Of a stretch of DNA of 42,567 nucleotides, positions 24,811-35,100 are shown one piece after another. The position numbers and the translations under genes were made by a program. Origin of the DNA: an uncultured bacterium (GTDB lineage: Bacteria; Verrucomicrobiota; Kiritimatiellia; RFP12; UBA1067); the NCBI GenBank assembly GCA_902779075.1, contig CACZAK010000060.1, positions 1 to 42,567 on the forward strand. The letters run 5' to 3'. Positions within the stretch are counted from its first letter, which is position 1. Each line of letters starts with the position of its first letter. The notes beneath the pieces are model-generated. The model saw nothing but the letters and a program-made list of their open reading frames with translations. It ran no database searches and was not told where the DNA came from.

Positions 24811-26136
24811 CTACATATCGTCTAGGAAAAGAAGCCCCATCGTGTGTTGAAGGGACTGCTTTTCCGGGTTCTTGGCAAAGAACGCCTTGACCTTCTCTTC
24901 GAGGCGCGTGGAATCAAAGCGCGAAGGATCAACCTTCACTTCGTAGAATCCCAACGTCTCCGCGTCCTCATCCTCGCAGACGATGTCAATCTCGTTTTCG
25001 CCTTTCCTGTCCCACCATCCGCCAATGCGCGTGCAACGTTTCTCCTCCACGAGCTTTGCCGTGAAATACCGCTCCAGGGCATATCCGCTGAAGGTGTCGA
25101 AATCGCGCCGTGCGACCTCCAGCATGCGATCCCGCCTTCCAAGCTCGTTCAGGTAGTTGATCTTGTACACAAAACGGAACCAGAAGCGGAAGAAACAGTC
25201 GTCGATGAGGAAATGACTGTTCTTCGCCGTCGTCTTTTCGAAAATCGGCTGCTTCTTGACCACAATGGAATACTGTTCCTCCAGTTTGGCGAGGTAACCG
25301 CCGACATCGACTCCAAGAAGGTTCTTCATTTCAGCGGATGTCGTCTGCCCAGAGGAAATCGCCGCAAGCAAGGTGAAATACGTGCCGTAGTCGGGTCCGA
25401 ATTCCTCCGCGAGAATGGTTCGCCCTTCCGGAATGTATGCGGAAAGCATCGAGAAGATTTCCTCAAGCATCGCCTCCTTCGTAAAGGCGTGGGCGGACAT
25501 CATCAGGTCCACATAGCGGGCCACGCCACCGCTGACCGTCCAAAGCGCGAGCAAATCCCTGTTGGTATAATCGGGCTTGTAAGAGCGGAAGATTTCCTTC
25601 AGAAGAGCCGTACTGAAAGGCTTCAGCGCCAAATTGCCGGTATTGCGTCCATAGAGTGGCTGTGAATCGTCGCAGAAAATCTTGTTCATCAGACGATTGA
25701 TGCTGCCATTGACCACCAGATTCAGCTTCGTCTTGTTGTGATACTCGTCCCAGACATGCTGGATGTCGCCATAGACGCCCGGATTCGTGCGGACAAACTC
25801 CTGGAACTCATCGAGGACGAGCGTGTAGGGACGTTTCACCGCCTCTTTCATCAGTTCGCGGAACAAATCGCCGAACCTCATGCACTTACCATGGATTCCA
25901 ATATGGAGCACGCGCTCGGCCTCTTCCTGCAACTGCGCACAGAGCGTCACTTCTGGCTGCCGCGTAATCGGCAAATTCAGATACGGCGTCTTCCCGTCAT
26001 CAAACGCCTCACGTGAAAGTTCCGTCTTGCCAACCCTTCTACGACCAGTCAAAACCGTAAAACGAGACCTCTCGAAAGAAAGACCTCGCACTTTTCGCAG
26101 CTCCTTCAATTCCTGCTCTCGACCAAAAAACTTCAT
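24811..26136 (-). CDS. AAA ATPase of the archaeal-ATPase/DUF234 type
   Basis: The start at 26136 (MKFFGREQEL) has an AGGGAG site 7 nt upstream; an upstream in-frame ATG at 26169 lacks one. The product is about 441 aa. Family features are FFGREQELKEL, Walker A in TGRRRVGKTEL, Walker B LVLDEFQEF, a sensor in LVVNGSINRLM, a winged-helix region (SAEMKNLLGVDVGGYLAKLE) and a C-terminal DUF234/PDDEXK-like part (RIGGWWDRKGENEIDIVCEDE, then FYEVKVDP). The END...YEVK order looks like an intact nuclease-type metal site. Biological function is unsettled in this family. Base composition is visibly less GC-rich than its neighbours, and it has its own promoter and operator-like repeats, which suggests acquisition. 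Confidence 0.87.
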   Translation of the reverse strand: MKFFGREQELKELRKVRGLSFERSRFTVLTGRRRVGKTELSREAFDDGKTPYLNLPITRQPEVTLCAQLQEEAERVLHIGIHGKCMRFGDLFRELMKEAVKRPYTLVLDEFQEFVRTNPGVYGDIQHVWDEYHNKTKLNLVVNGSINRLMNKIFCDDSQPLYGRNTGNLALKPFSTALLKEIFRSYKPDYTNRDLLALWTVSGGVARYVDLMMSAHAFTKEAMLEEIFSMLSAYIPEGRTILAEEFGPDYGTYFTLLAAISSGQTTSAEMKNLLGVDVGGYLAKLEEQYSIVVKKQPIFEKTTAKNSHFLIDDCFFRFWFRFVYKINYLNELGRRDRMLEVARRDFDTFSGYALERYFTAKLVEEKRCTRIGGWWDRKGENEIDIVCEDEDAETLGFYEVKVDPSRFDSTRLEEKVKAFFAKNPEKQSLQHTMGLLFLDDM

Positions 26137-26157
26137 TGGGCACTCCCTCTTACCGCC

Positions 26158-26213
26158 GTCACTTAACACTCATTTCGTTAACCAGTGTTTCGTTAACGGC
26201 GGTTTCGGTTGAC
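26158..26213. repeat. Four 15-bp iterons in the leader of the ATPase gene
   Basis: Units begin at 26158, 26173, 26188 and 26203, exactly 15 bp apart. The two central ones share TTTCGTTAAC, the third reads TTTCGGTTGAC and the first keeps only TTAAC at the same offset. They lie between the predicted promoter and the ATG, which is a natural place for a repressor operator; autoregulation by the ATPase or another factor is inference. Confidence 0.75.
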
Positions 26214-26215
26214 AA

Positions 26216-26244
26216 ATGATATCATTATCGCGCTTGCACGTCAA
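26216..26244 (-). promoter_or_regulatory. Sigma-70-type promoter of the ATPase gene
   Basis: On the minus strand TTGACG (26239-26244) and TATCAT (26216-26221) are 17 nt apart. The -10 lies inside the palindrome ATGATATCAT (26216-26225). The predicted start falls at the edge of the iteron array. Confidence 0.65.
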
Positions 26245-26297
26245 GGCGAAGAATCAGGAAATCTCGCGGGTATGATCCTAAAATCCTCGGTTGAAAG

Positions 26298-26476
26298 TCT
26301 CACGCAGAGATGCAGAGAGGCGGAGAGCGCAGAGAAAGTTCAGAAATCCGACGGAAAAGAAAACCATGACAAGAAGAATCTCGGAAAGCTCTTTCACCCA
26401 ATTGGTGCAAACAAATACATACTAAAGCAATGGGATAAACTCTGCGAACTCTGCCTCTCCGCGCCTCTGCGTGAGA
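26298..26476. repeat. 179-bp imperfect inverted repeat with CGCAGAG-rich arms
   Basis: The left arm (26298-26337, beginning TCTCACGCAGAG) and right arm (26437-26476, ending CTCTGCGTGAGA) match at about 33 of 40 positions in inverted orientation, enclosing about 100 bp of AT-richer DNA. No coding potential is convincing. The arms resemble dispersed CGCAGAG-type repeats seen in many bacterial genomes; a non-autonomous mobile or folded-RNA element is possible. Apart from this element and the ATPase promoter, I see nothing in 26245-26532. Confidence 0.75.
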
Positions 26477-26532
26477 TATAACATGGAGTGGTAAATCGAA
26501 ATGAGAAATTTAGGATGATTCTGATGTTTTTA

Positions 26533-27639
26533 TCACCTTGTCGCCCAACGGCGGAAGACAGCCTCGGCTTTCTTTCCGCGGAAGGTGAAGTCGCGCGCGC
26601 GGACCTGTTCGCGCCTCACGCCCTTGCGCCTCGGGGAGTGCTGGTCCCACTTCCACCAGTGGAATCCCCGGCACCACGTCTCGTGCGCGAACACGCGAAA
26701 CAGCGCCTCCATGTACGTGGCCTGCTCGTCCTCGTCCGGCTCCGCCTCCACGTTGAGGCCGGACGGTGACTCCGCGCCGTCCTTGAGCGACGCGCATCCG
26801 CACTCGCCGAAAACGATCGGCTTGCCCGTTGCCTTCGCAATCGCGGACATCCGCGCGTGTGCGCCCTTGAGGCGTTTCGCCATCTCCTCGACAGAAAGCT
26901 TCTTCCCCCTGTCTGCCCTCGTGCGTGCTGGGCAGTAGTAGCTGATCGTGAGATAGTCGAGCGAATGAAACCAGTGGTTACGGTCAGCAAGGCACTTCTT
27001 GAAGTCCACGACGCCCGTATGGAGCGTGTGGCAGCTCGTGACGGGACCTGAATACACGCGGCGGACGGCGGCGATCACGGCCTTCCACTTGTCGCTCTCC
27101 TCCACCATGCGGTCAAGTTCGCTGTCGAGACAGAACGCCTCGCATTTCGTGCGTTCGGCGATGCGCGCGTAGTAGGCGCTGCGCGCAGCCATGGAGGCGA
27201 ACCACTTCGCGCGTTCCCGTGTGGCGCGGCCGGGCATGCGCTCGCGGTCCGGGATCATCCACACGCCGAGGCGGCCGATGCCGTCCTTACACTCGAGCAT
27301 GGGGCGCAGCTGCACCTTCATGCCCTTGGCGTGGATGAGGTCGATAGCGTCCATGAGCTCGATGTCGTTCGGGGTGAGGGCGAAGTCCTTGTACTGAAAG
27401 GCGGAGGAGCAGGTGTCCTGCCACACGGTCGGGACCACCGTCACCCACGTGGCGCCCGCACGGGCGATTGCATCGATCTCCGCCTTCGCCTCGACGGAGC
27501 CGAAGTAGCCGTTCGTGGCGTAGAAGCCGAACGTCACGCCCCACTGCATCCCGTCCGAGATCTTTGCGGCGAATGCGGATGATGCAAGCGCGGCCAACGC
27601 CAGCGTGACGCTCGTCAACGCCAATTTAACTGTAACCAT
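26533..27639 (-). CDS. Secreted GH113-like TIM-barrel glycosidase
   Basis: The start at 27639 gives a signal peptide (MVTVKLALTSVTLALAALASSAFA) and 368 aa; an upstream ATG at 27726 would overlap the next gene. The opening KISDGMQWGVTFGFYATNGYFGS, then ARAGATWVTVVPTVWQDT, KGMKVQLRPMLE, CLDSELDRM (probable acid/base Glu), YLTISYYCPA and KPIVFGECG (probable nucleophile Glu), and a final RGFHWWKWDQ, fit glycoside hydrolase family 113, whose known members are beta-mannanases. The substrate here is inferred only. It lies beside the SGNH/peptidase giant protein and the sulfatase, consistent with glycan use outside the cytoplasm. Confidence 0.8.
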   Translation of the reverse strand: MVTVKLALTSVTLALAALASSAFAAKISDGMQWGVTFGFYATNGYFGSVEAKAEIDAIARAGATWVTVVPTVWQDTCSSAFQYKDFALTPNDIELMDAIDLIHAKGMKVQLRPMLECKDGIGRLGVWMIPDRERMPGRATRERAKWFASMAARSAYYARIAERTKCEAFCLDSELDRMVEESDKWKAVIAAVRRVYSGPVTSCHTLHTGVVDFKKCLADRNHWFHSLDYLTISYYCPARTRADRGKKLSVEEMAKRLKGAHARMSAIAKATGKPIVFGECGCASLKDGAESPSGLNVEAEPDEDEQATYMEALFRVFAHETWCRGFHWWKWDQHSPRRKGVRREQVRARDFTFRGKKAEAVFRRWATR

Positions 27640-27719
27640 AAACGCGACCTTTCTTGAATTGCCGCCGCCGAGACGAGGCTCTCCATACCTGTTTTTCATC
27701 CTTTTGTTGTTTCGGCGAA

Positions 27720-30700
27720 TCACCATGTCACCTTTACTCGGAAGAAGCGGTTGGTGGCGCCGGGCTCTTCAAACGTGACATTCTGCCAGCCATTTGAGAG
27801 CGCGGGCTTTCCCTGGAGGATGTACTCGATCGCGCCGCTCGCCTTCAACACTTCGTTCGTCGGGAAATACTCGACGACCGGCTTCTGCCCTTCCATACGG
27901 ATCGTCGCCGTGAGCTTGCTGAGCGCATTGGTCGGTTCAAGCCCCAGCACGTAGCTTTCCCAATAGGCATAGCCATTGTCGCCAGACGATTTCGCCACCG
28001 TTTCATACATCGCGTCGGGATAGCCCGCGATACCCGGAACATACGCCTCAATCCACGAATATGGCACGGGGAAGTCCGTCGTCGTCGTGGTCTTTTCACC
28101 GCTTGCCGCCTTCGTCCAGATCTCGATGGTCTTGACCGAGTAGGCGTCGGGGGCCATCTTGGCAAGCGTTCCGCCGACTCCGGTCCAGTCTTCGGTGTGG
28201 TAGGCATTGCTGCCGTTGAAGTGCTGGGCGAAGTTGCCGATGCCGAAATCGGCAGGATTGCCGTTCTCTGACTGGAAGTTATTGAACGCGAACATCAGCT
28301 GCGGGCGTTCATACAGATCCCGCGACGAAGGATTCATGACGCGGAACACCTGCATGCAGCCGTAGGAGCCGCTCTCCGAAAGCGTGTCGTTCCAGTCGTA
28401 GGGGTTGCCGTAGTTTTCTGGGGCGAAAGCGTTGGACTGTGGGTTGCTGTAGTTGTACGGCGAGAACTCGATCCAGCCGGTGACGGAATCGTCATCCGCC
28501 GCGACATTGTCGATTGCGCCGTGGTTGGAGCAGACGTGCAGTTTCGTCACCGCCTGCTGGTAGTTGCGCTGCGGGAGACCGACGGACGCCAAATCCGCGT
28601 CGCCGAACGCATCCATGTCAACCCACACCCACTTGTGCGCGTGGTTGTCGTCACGGACGAATTCGACGAAGTATCCGACCTTCTCGAGGTTATTCGATGC
28701 GGCGGCGCTGTTCACGTCGTCATACACGACAGTACGGACGTCCTGTCCCTTCTCGACACGGATGTTGCAGAGTTTCGTGAAACCCGCGCGGTAGGCGGCG
28801 AGTTCCGGCTTGTTCGCCGCGCCGAGCTGGTTCGCCGCCGGGGCAGCCGGGATCGGGTTCTGGGACGGGAAGTTCGTCGCGTCGGGATCAGGATAGCACT
28901 CGACGATCTTCTCGAGATAGCCATCCGCCATCTGGTCGTAGCCCCACCAATCGGGGTGGAGGTGGTCGGAGTAGATGATGCCGGGGTCTCTGCTCTGCAC
29001 GTAAGCGTTGAGGTCGGCAAGGAACACGTGTCCCTGCCATGCCGTGGGCATGGCGGCCATCAGCGGCTTGATGTAGTTGTTGTTGATGTTCGTGATCTTG
29101 GAATCGATGTCCGTCCTTGTGCCGTCGCTGTAGAGAATCGTCGAGACGATGATCTTCGTATTTGGCAGGTTGTTGACGAGGCGATTGACGACGTTCGTCC
29201 ACGCCTTGAACACCGGTTCGACCGTGCTGAACTCAGGCAGGTCGTTCACACCAATGAGGAGCAGCGCGACGTCCGGCGTTCCAACCTGTATCGCGAGTGT
29301 ATCGACACTCTCGGAAAGGTTGCTGCGGTGGGCGAGCGACGACGGGGCCGCCGTCGCGCCGTGCTTCGCGGAATGCCACCTGTACTGGTCCGTGAGCGCA
29401 GTGCCTGTCGGATCGACGGAATTGTACCCGTTGCTGAGTCCATAGACGCCAGTGGACCTCACATTGTAGCCAAGCTTCTCCAGCTTCTGGTAGAGGAGGA
29501 TGCGGTAGTTCGCGCCGGTCGCCTGGGTGTTGAAGCCCTCGGTTATCGAGTCGCCATAGCACCAGACCACGAGCGGCTTGCGCGTCGCCTGCTTGGCGGT
29601 GTCGTCAACGCGCAGGTAGATTGCCCTCGCGCCATAGACGAGACGCGCCGAAAGCCCTGCTGCGAGTCCGTCCGTCACAAGCGTACCGACCTTGCCGTAT
29701 CCGGCGCATTGGGTCGTGTACTGCTGCGGCGTCGTCCACTCGGCGAGCTTGTACGTGCCTTCCACGAGCATCGCCGCGTTCGTGATTGCGATTGCGCCAC
29801 CCTCGCTGAGCGTCCCGATGTTCGTGTAGATCCTGGTCTCGCCCGCCGCGAACCTCCACGTCGCGCCGCTGGCAATTGAGAGCGTGGTACCGTCTTCGGG
29901 ATTCTCCACGTAGCGAATCTGCTCCGGCGTGTAGTAGCCGTTGAACACGACGACCTTCTCGACGACGAATCCCGTGAACGGCACCATGTTGTTGGCGCTT
30001 GCCGTCATGCCGGAATTACCGCCAATGCCCAGCTTCGTGAGCGGCACATTCGAGAATTTGATGTTGGCATGTGAAACCGTACCGCCAGTCATCGCATCCA
30101 GAGAATCACCAACATAAGCCATGCACTGCTGCCCGTTATCCCTTGCGCACAGCACATATCCGCCGTTCGCCGAAAGCGTTGGGGCCGTAGCAAAATCGTA
30201 AGGCTTGCCGTTGTCGTTGCTGAAGTTCCTGTAGACGGCCAGCGTCTTGTCCGACTTCGTGTAAACGCCAACATCAAGCCCGACAGCGGCCATACCACCG
30301 AAAGCAACGACGGGCGCAGAAACGACGCTTGATGCGGCTCTGTACTTGATGAGCACAGTCATATTGGCACTGCTTGCCGCTGTTGTATCAATCACCGCCG
30401 CCGCGTCGCCGATGGTGAGCGTACCGCCGAAGGTGTCGTCCTTCGCAGCTGTCGTGCCGCTGACGGAGAGCGTGTAGTCGCCCTTCTCGGTCGTCTTGAA
30501 GTCGTTGACCCAGGAGGCGACGGGCTCGATCGCATAGCGGTCGGGATCGACCGGACGTACCGCTCCCTGCGCGGGGAAACTGTAGTTGGCGAGATCGCTT
30601 GGGGTAACCCAGTCATCGAAGAGCGCAACGCTCTTGACGACCATTCCAGCCCAAGGTTTCGCACCAGCGACTGTCGGACCACCTACGCCGACGGATGTCA

Positions 30701-32111
30701 CGCGGTTGTCCGCACTTGTGAATCTCAATCCGGAAGCCTCGCCGCCGGACACCAGCCCAATGCTTTCTCCAACATATACGGCCGTATAATGGTTTCCTGG
30801 ATTCTGATTCGAATTCGCAGGAGCAGATATAAGAATATATCCTTCTTGCGGAATTGACGGCGCGGGTGAAGAAAGCGCATAGCCAGACTTAACCTGCGTA
30901 TTATTCCAGAAGTATCCGTCAAGAGCGGACGCGCCACTGTTGGCATATGCGCCCATGTCATAATCGACAAACATCGAGGCGGGAACGGAATTTGCCGCCG
31001 GTGCTCCGCCGGACGGGATTTCATACTTAACGAGCATCGTCGCATTGTTGAATCCATCAGGAATCGCAATCGTCGCGCCGAGCGTGGTGGCGCTGCCGAT
31101 GACGATCTGCCCCAGAGAATTTGTCGTGTTGCCGTTGAGAGCGAACTCCAATCCGCCATGCGCGCTCCTGTCGTCACCGAACTCGCCCGCGACCCACACG
31201 GCAACCGGTGCAGGGCCGTCATATTCCGGATCTGCATCGTCGTACAGTGCCACTTCGGCATCAATCATCGCCTGGCCGACGGCAAAGTCGTAGAACTTCA
31301 TGTTGTCGATGAGCGCATTTGCATCATCGCAAGGATCATACGCGGTATTGTTGCCGTTCTTGACCGATCCTATCTGGAATTCCTTGGACACGGACACCGT
31401 CGCCGATTCGTCAACTTTCAACACCCCATCGACATAAAGGCGAACCCTGTTTGCCGTCTTGACAATCGTATAGACATGCTGCTTGGATGTCGCATCGCTT
31501 ACCTGAACAGCTTCGCCGATCAGACCATCCTTGCTGGCAAGCGCGACGGTGTTTTCGCCGGTGCCTGCGACCAATCCGAAAACGTTTCCGCCGTTCTTTC
31601 CGAACATAAGCATCATCGTGGGCGTCGTGCTGTTGGCGGCGGGCAATGTGCACCGCATGAACACCGACCACTCGTCATCCGGCATTGCAAAGGTCTTGTT
31701 GATATACGGTTTGCACCTCATGTAGATCTTCTCGGACTGAGAATCGTAGGACGCCGTCCCGTTCCAAATGTTGAGTCCGGTCGTGTCGGTTCCAACAGAA
31801 ATCATATTGCCGTTGAATTCGTAGTCAAGCAGACATTCCGCCGTGACATTCGGGTCAGGCGCAAGAACATACTTGCCGTCCACCGCATCCACTGCCGCGA
31901 AGGTCACAAGCTCTTTCCCCGTCTTGTCCTTAAGCACCATCGTTGCGCCATCGTTCAACGTGACGCTGCCAATTTCTAGGCCCTCAATCAGATCGGCCTT
32001 CGTGACGGTTACCTCAAGAGTCGCGCCGAGGCCGATGGTGAGGTTGCCGATGTCGCCCGAACTGCGCGAAAGGATTACATCGGAAACATTTATATTGCAG
32101 TTGGTCGCCAA
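27720..32111 (-). CDS. LamG-like/SGNH hydrolase part of a giant secreted protein (downstream frame)
   Basis: This frame runs about 1463 codons but has no credible start: the first start-type codon is TTG, without a ribosome site or signal peptide, and the N-terminus (NCNINVSDVILSRSSGDIGNLTIG) is mid-domain beta-repeat sequence. It is best read as the continuation of the frame at 32090-35848. A LamG/concanavalin-like domain lies around residues 90-300, followed by two further beta modules (300-750). An SGNH-type esterase at about 845-1070 has GDSITEG (Ser), LLIGVNDLP (Asn) and DHLHPDWWG (Asp/His). A final segment GYAYWESYVLGLEPTN to the C-terminal FFRVKVTW is probably a sorting or anchoring module. 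The SGNH domain probably removes acetyl groups from glycans. Confidence 0.8.
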   Translation of the reverse strand: MATNCNINVSDVILSRSSGDIGNLTIGLGATLEVTVTKADLIEGLEIGSVTLNDGATMVLKDKTGKELVTFAAVDAVDGKYVLAPDPNVTAECLLDYEFNGNMISVGTDTTGLNIWNGTASYDSQSEKIYMRCKPYINKTFAMPDDEWSVFMRCTLPAANSTTPTMMLMFGKNGGNVFGLVAGTGENTVALASKDGLIGEAVQVSDATSKQHVYTIVKTANRVRLYVDGVLKVDESATVSVSKEFQIGSVKNGNNTAYDPCDDANALIDNMKFYDFAVGQAMIDAEVALYDDADPEYDGPAPVAVWVAGEFGDDRSAHGGLEFALNGNTTNSLGQIVIGSATTLGATIAIPDGFNNATMLVKYEIPSGGAPAANSVPASMFVDYDMGAYANSGASALDGYFWNNTQVKSGYALSSPAPSIPQEGYILISAPANSNQNPGNHYTAVYVGESIGLVSGGEASGLRFTSADNRVTSVGVGGPTVAGAKPWAGMVVKSVALFDDWVTPSDLANYSFPAQGAVRPVDPDRYAIEPVASWVNDFKTTEKGDYTLSVSGTTAAKDDTFGGTLTIGDAAAVIDTTAASSANMTVLIKYRAASSVVSAPVVAFGGMAAVGLDVGVYTKSDKTLAVYRNFSNDNGKPYDFATAPTLSANGGYVLCARDNGQQCMAYVGDSLDAMTGGTVSHANIKFSNVPLTKLGIGGNSGMTASANNMVPFTGFVVEKVVVFNGYYTPEQIRYVENPEDGTTLSIASGATWRFAAGETRIYTNIGTLSEGGAIAITNAAMLVEGTYKLAEWTTPQQYTTQCAGYGKVGTLVTDGLAAGLSARLVYGARAIYLRVDDTAKQATRKPLVVWCYGDSITEGFNTQATGANYRILLYQKLEKLGYNVRSTGVYGLSNGYNSVDPTGTALTDQYRWHSAKHGATAAPSSLAHRSNLSESVDTLAIQVGTPDVALLLIGVNDLPEFSTVEPVFKAWTNVVNRLVNNLPNTKIIVSTILYSDGTRTDIDSKITNINNNYIKPLMAAMPTAWQGHVFLADLNAYVQSRDPGIIYSDHLHPDWWGYDQMADGYLEKIVECYPDPDATNFPSQNPIPAAPAANQLGAANKPELAAYRAGFTKLCNIRVEKGQDVRTVVYDDVNSAAASNNLEKVGYFVEFVRDDNHAHKWVWVDMDAFGDADLASVGLPQRNYQQAVTKLHVCSNHGAIDNVAADDDSVTGWIEFSPYNYSNPQSNAFAPENYGNPYDWNDTLSESGSYGCMQVFRVMNPSSRDLYERPQLMFAFNNFQSENGNPADFGIGNFAQHFNGSNAYHTEDWTGVGGTLAKMAPDAYSVKTIEIWTKAASGEKTTTTTDFPVPYSWIEAYVPGIAGYPDAMYETVAKSSGDNGYAYWESYVLGLEPTNALSKLTATIRMEGQKPVVEYFPTNEVLKASGAIEYILQGKPALSNGWQNVTFEEPGATNRFFRVKVTW

Positions 32112-35100
32112 ATGCCTTCAATTACAATCTTCCCGCCAGCCTTGGACGACGTAAGATACACGTCGCCCGAACCGGAGAACACGTTGGGGCCGAGCGTAAG
32201 CGTAGAGCCGTTGGCGTCGATTACCGTGCGCTTGCCGCTTGCCGCGCAGAAGTTGACGGCTGCAGTCTCCCTGAACGGATTCGAGCCTTCCTGGACACGG
32301 AAAGTGCCAGCCTTGAAATTGAGCGTCGGCGTAGAATCGCTTGCCGATGCCGCAGACACCTGAAGAGCGGCATTGTCCTCAAGCGCAATCGACGCGCCTG
32401 CGCCGTAGGTCGTGATGTTCTTCGCTTCGACCGCGCCATTTATCGTGAGCGTTCCGCCAGCTCCAAGATACAAACCGCCAGCTGCCCTCCAAGTTGCGCC
32501 AGCCGCAACCGTCGCCGCCTGGCAGACATGCAACCTACCGTCTGTGCCGGTGTATGACGACGGAACGGCCTGACCGATTGCAACCGTCTTGGAAGCCAAG
32601 TCAAACGATCCAGTCCAGCCGGATATGTCTTTGAGAAGTACGTTCAGAGAAGAGGCACTCCCCGAGGTCTTAAACGTGCCGTTGCTGACAACATATCCAA
32701 TTACCACAGGGTATTGGCTGCTGCCAGAGTTCAGATTGAATGCTGGCACGTCCTCATAGTCAACCAGTTCCAGAATGCCATCAAATGTCTTTCCGCCCAT
32801 CAACGAACCGGTTACGCCATTGAGCCTGATCTTGGATTGCGCATTGCCGTAATTGGGAAGTTCCAAATTATTCACGCTCTTGTTGCAGAACACGACCGTT
32901 CCCTGCCAGTAATTGGCATCTGGCAAGGCGCTTCCACCATTCTCATGCTTTTTCAGGTTGTCGGCGTAGGCGGAATCCAATTCGCATGTCAGGATGAAGC
33001 CTGAGGAAGTGGACAGCTTCTTATGCGGTATTACGGCCTTTGGCTGGAAGTATGTGGTGGTGATGTGCGTCTCGACCTCGTTTTCAAGGACGTCCGCCGT
33101 AAGCAAGGCCGATGTGTCTGTATTGTATTTGCCAATCTCCAATTTGCTCACGCCTTTCACAAGCACGTATCCGAGATTCCTCGCCGACGACAAATCAAGT
33201 CTCATCATCGTTCCGTCGGTGTCGTCAAGGGCGGAATTGAAGATCACATAATCGTCCTCTCCCGGCAAGCCTTTAGACCACTTCACGGAATATTTGTCGC
33301 CAAACAAAGCATAATTCTCACCTGTCCAGACATTGGCCTCAGATTCAAGCGCTATCCGTATGCCCGGAGTCGCCGCGGTCGTTGTCGCATTGACTTCGGT
33401 GCCGTCATACAGCACAAACTTGACTGCGCCAGAAGTATAAAGAGGCAGCCACCAATCATAACCCAATATGGATTGCGCTTGGGTGAGCTGTATTTTCAGC
33501 GTTCCGCCACCGACCGACACGGTCGAGTAGTCTCCCGTTCCGGCAGGGATGGTCAACTCTCCACCATAGAGCTTTACTGACGATGTGACGGTGCCAGACA
33601 ACACGCTGGATCCAGAAGTGATATTTATGGAGCCTGAGCCAGTGATCGTGGACGCGACATTGGCATTGACAAGGTTGACGTTTACGCCATCGGCTACGGT
33701 GACGGTAGCGGTAGCAGGCAAGTTATTGGAAATCGCGTATGTTCCAGAAGTTATGTTTAAGGCTCCCGCGAATCCCGACATGTCGCTTGGCAGGGTTACG
33801 CCAACATCGCCCGCGAACACAAGCGTCCCCTTGAAGTTGTCGAGACCGGCAAACGTGAAGGAACCGTTGCCGACAGAATCGATCAGCGTCACCTTGCCGG
33901 TACCCTGGAAGGCGTTGGCGCCGAACGACACCGCCCTTCCCTTGGCATCAATCGTGGTATCGCCGCAGAACCAGACCGGCGAATTGCCGTCGCCTTCAGC
34001 AGCCGCGAACGTACCGTTAATCACCTGGCGCATGGAGTTGAAACGAAGCATCAGGTTTTTGTATGCTTCCGTGCCGTCGCCATTCTTCGCGACAAGAGTC
34101 AAGACAAGCATTTCGCCGTCCCATTTCGCATCCATCGCCGTGGCATCGACATTGACGGTATAGACATTGCCGACTTTCGTCACGCTCAACTTGTTGTCTG
34201 GCAAGATCGTCAAGTGGCTGGAATACGGTACGACTTCCGTAGTCGAGCCAGAGCAGGTCAAATCGATCTTGTTGACGCTTCCACGTGCGCATTCGATGAA
34301 GATGTCCTGCTGGAGAAGTTCGATGCCGCACGCGACGGAAGAGACCGAGATGATTTCCGGCGCGGCCTTTGGCACGCCGATTGTCGTTGTCACCGAGTTG
34401 GGGCGGGCTTCCGAGGCATCACTCATAATCGGCGTGACGGTAAAGGTATATTCGCAGCCCGATTCAAGCCCTGTTACCTCGTGTGTGTACCTTTCGGTCG
34501 TACCGCCAAGAGACGGAATCATGCCGGCACCAACGTTATTGCCGTCCTTCAATGTCTTAAGCAGGAAGCCGCTGATTCTGTTCGTGTAGCAAGGCGGCAG
34601 ATGCCAGGCAAGCGTGAGCGACGTGTCGCTCACTTTGGGAACAGGCTCGAACTGCACGATCTTCTGCGGACGAAAGCCTGTCTGGAAGGAAGCAAGCGTT
34701 CCTGAGTAGGTGCCTTCCGTGACGGCGATCTTGAGATTGTCCCAGTATGTCGCGTTGCCATAGCCGAGATTGAGGTTGATCCAATCGACCTCGTCCGCCG
34801 TACCGTAGTTCTCCACGGCATAGCCATCAATGACCATCTGGTGGGCGGCTGTGTTGATCTGAATCGGCGAACCCCAGTCGAGGTCGGCCTTTATTGCGTT
34901 CCAGAGATTCGTGTAGCCGTCGTTCCAGTAAGTATAGCCCTTGCCCTTTTCGTACCAGTACTCTTCGGCCGTGCTCGCGAGCTGCCTCGTGCCGCCGGAT
35001 CCGCCGGGCTTGTAGCCCATGCCTGTCAAAGACTGCATCCAGAGAGAGAGCCATGCCGCGTTGTACGTCGCCTGCTTGTCATTCGCCCAAGGCGTAGAGG

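Noticed and set aside
24811..26136. Transposase or restriction enzyme
   Set aside because: GRRRVGKT, LVLDEFQEF and the C-terminal END...YEVK region fit the archaeal-ATPase/DUF234 family; no DDE, HNH or methylase motif and no terminal repeats were found.
26209..26481. Small plus-strand protein gene
   Set aside because: Its sequence is a translation of the CGCAGAG inverted repeat, with no ribosome site or known motif.
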